From: Narthecium ossifragum
Taxonomy: Eukaryota; Streptophyta; Magnoliopsida; Dioscoreales; Nartheciaceae
Reading direction: 5' to 3'
Assembly: GCA_963920575.1 (NCBI GenBank)
Contig: OY986969.1
Span: 7,685,096-7,749,095 of the forward strand
Length of the DNA: 64,000 nt
Positions 63,691 through 64,000 of the stretch are shown piece after piece. The notes beneath the pieces are model-generated. The model did no database searches. It had not been told where the DNA came from and saw only the letters and a list, made by a program, of their open reading frames with translations. Numbering within the stretch: the stretch's first letter is position 1; each line of letters opens with the position of its first letter. The position numbers were made by a program, and so were the translations under genes.

Positions 63691-64000
63691 CTTGTCACAA
63701 AAGTAGGTTTTAGTGACAAAATTAATTTATTGTTACCAGTATAAATTTTCCTGATATGTTCGTTTTTAGTGCACTACATTTAGGATAGCTCAAACATACA
63801 ATTCCACTTCCACTGCAAGTCTGGAGCAGAATGATAAAATGTAACAAAATATGAACAACAATAGCTCAAATATTCCAACAATCACTCTATGATTTGATGC
63901 TCAACTCGTACTTCCATAACTCAAAACATGAAACAAACCACGGCTAAAGTGATCTACAAATGATTAAACCCTCGTGTGAGATCTCACATTTGAATCTTCT
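63691..64000. other. AT-rich end of window
   Basis: Nothing recognised; AT-rich sequence without coding potential. Confidence 0.3.

Overview
This is a window of plant nuclear DNA, most likely from a monocot. The evidence is an intron-containing LRR gene with GT-AG splice sites, an intronless DYW-type PPR gene, a small GC-rich membrane-protein gene, and plant-type Ty1/copia and Ty3/gypsy retrotransposons. The PPR and LRR genes are very C-rich at the 5' end and much less so at the 3' end, a gradient typical of grasses and other commelinid monocots. The species cannot be named from the sequence alone. There is no bacterial, organellar or viral genome content.

Layout. 1-3609: a decayed Ty1/copia element (minus strand) whose 5' LTR, itself carrying a MITE, ends 82 bp from the start codon of a PPR-DYW editing factor (3692-5458, plus). 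Convergent with it is a three-exon PIRL-type leucine-rich-repeat gene (5881-11689, minus) with a 4.2-kb first intron holding MITE-like insertions. Just beyond its 5' end lies a solo LTR (11990-13185, target duplication CATGG), then a second solo LTR (13420-15788, TCGGA), a truncated relative (about 16020-17760) and an AT-rich Helitron-like segment ending at 20148.

20150-44913 is a nested retrotransposon stack. A non-autonomous Ty3-type element D (minus) was entered by a near-complete Athila-type element A (21974-31465, AGCAT). In its LTR it was entered by a second Athila-type element B (33251-44448, CCCTC). B was in turn entered by an element now left as a solo LTR, C (39133-40935, GAGAA). 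44945-51849 holds a decayed Tat/Ogre-type element E, interrupted by solo LTR L (50150-51157, GATAC). 51855-56620 is solo LTR I (CTGAC), with a second member of the same family, H (52940-55303, GCATC), nested inside it. 56640-60780 is low-complexity repeat DNA split by solo LTR J (57502-59641). A small four-helix membrane protein gene (61414-61920, plus) and an inverted-repeat, MITE-like region close the window.

Main observation. Almost every LTR here, from several unrelated families, carries an array of short palindromes with a central TCGA: ACGGTCGACCGT, GGATCGATCC or GATCGATCGG. The array sits immediately 5' of the LTR TATA box. Closely related LTR backbones carry different palindrome cores, and the two LTRs of element A differ in length by exactly one 20-bp palindrome unit. 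The arrays therefore look like evolving promoter cassettes shared across retrotransposon families. The regulatory role is inference; the sequence pattern is directly visible.
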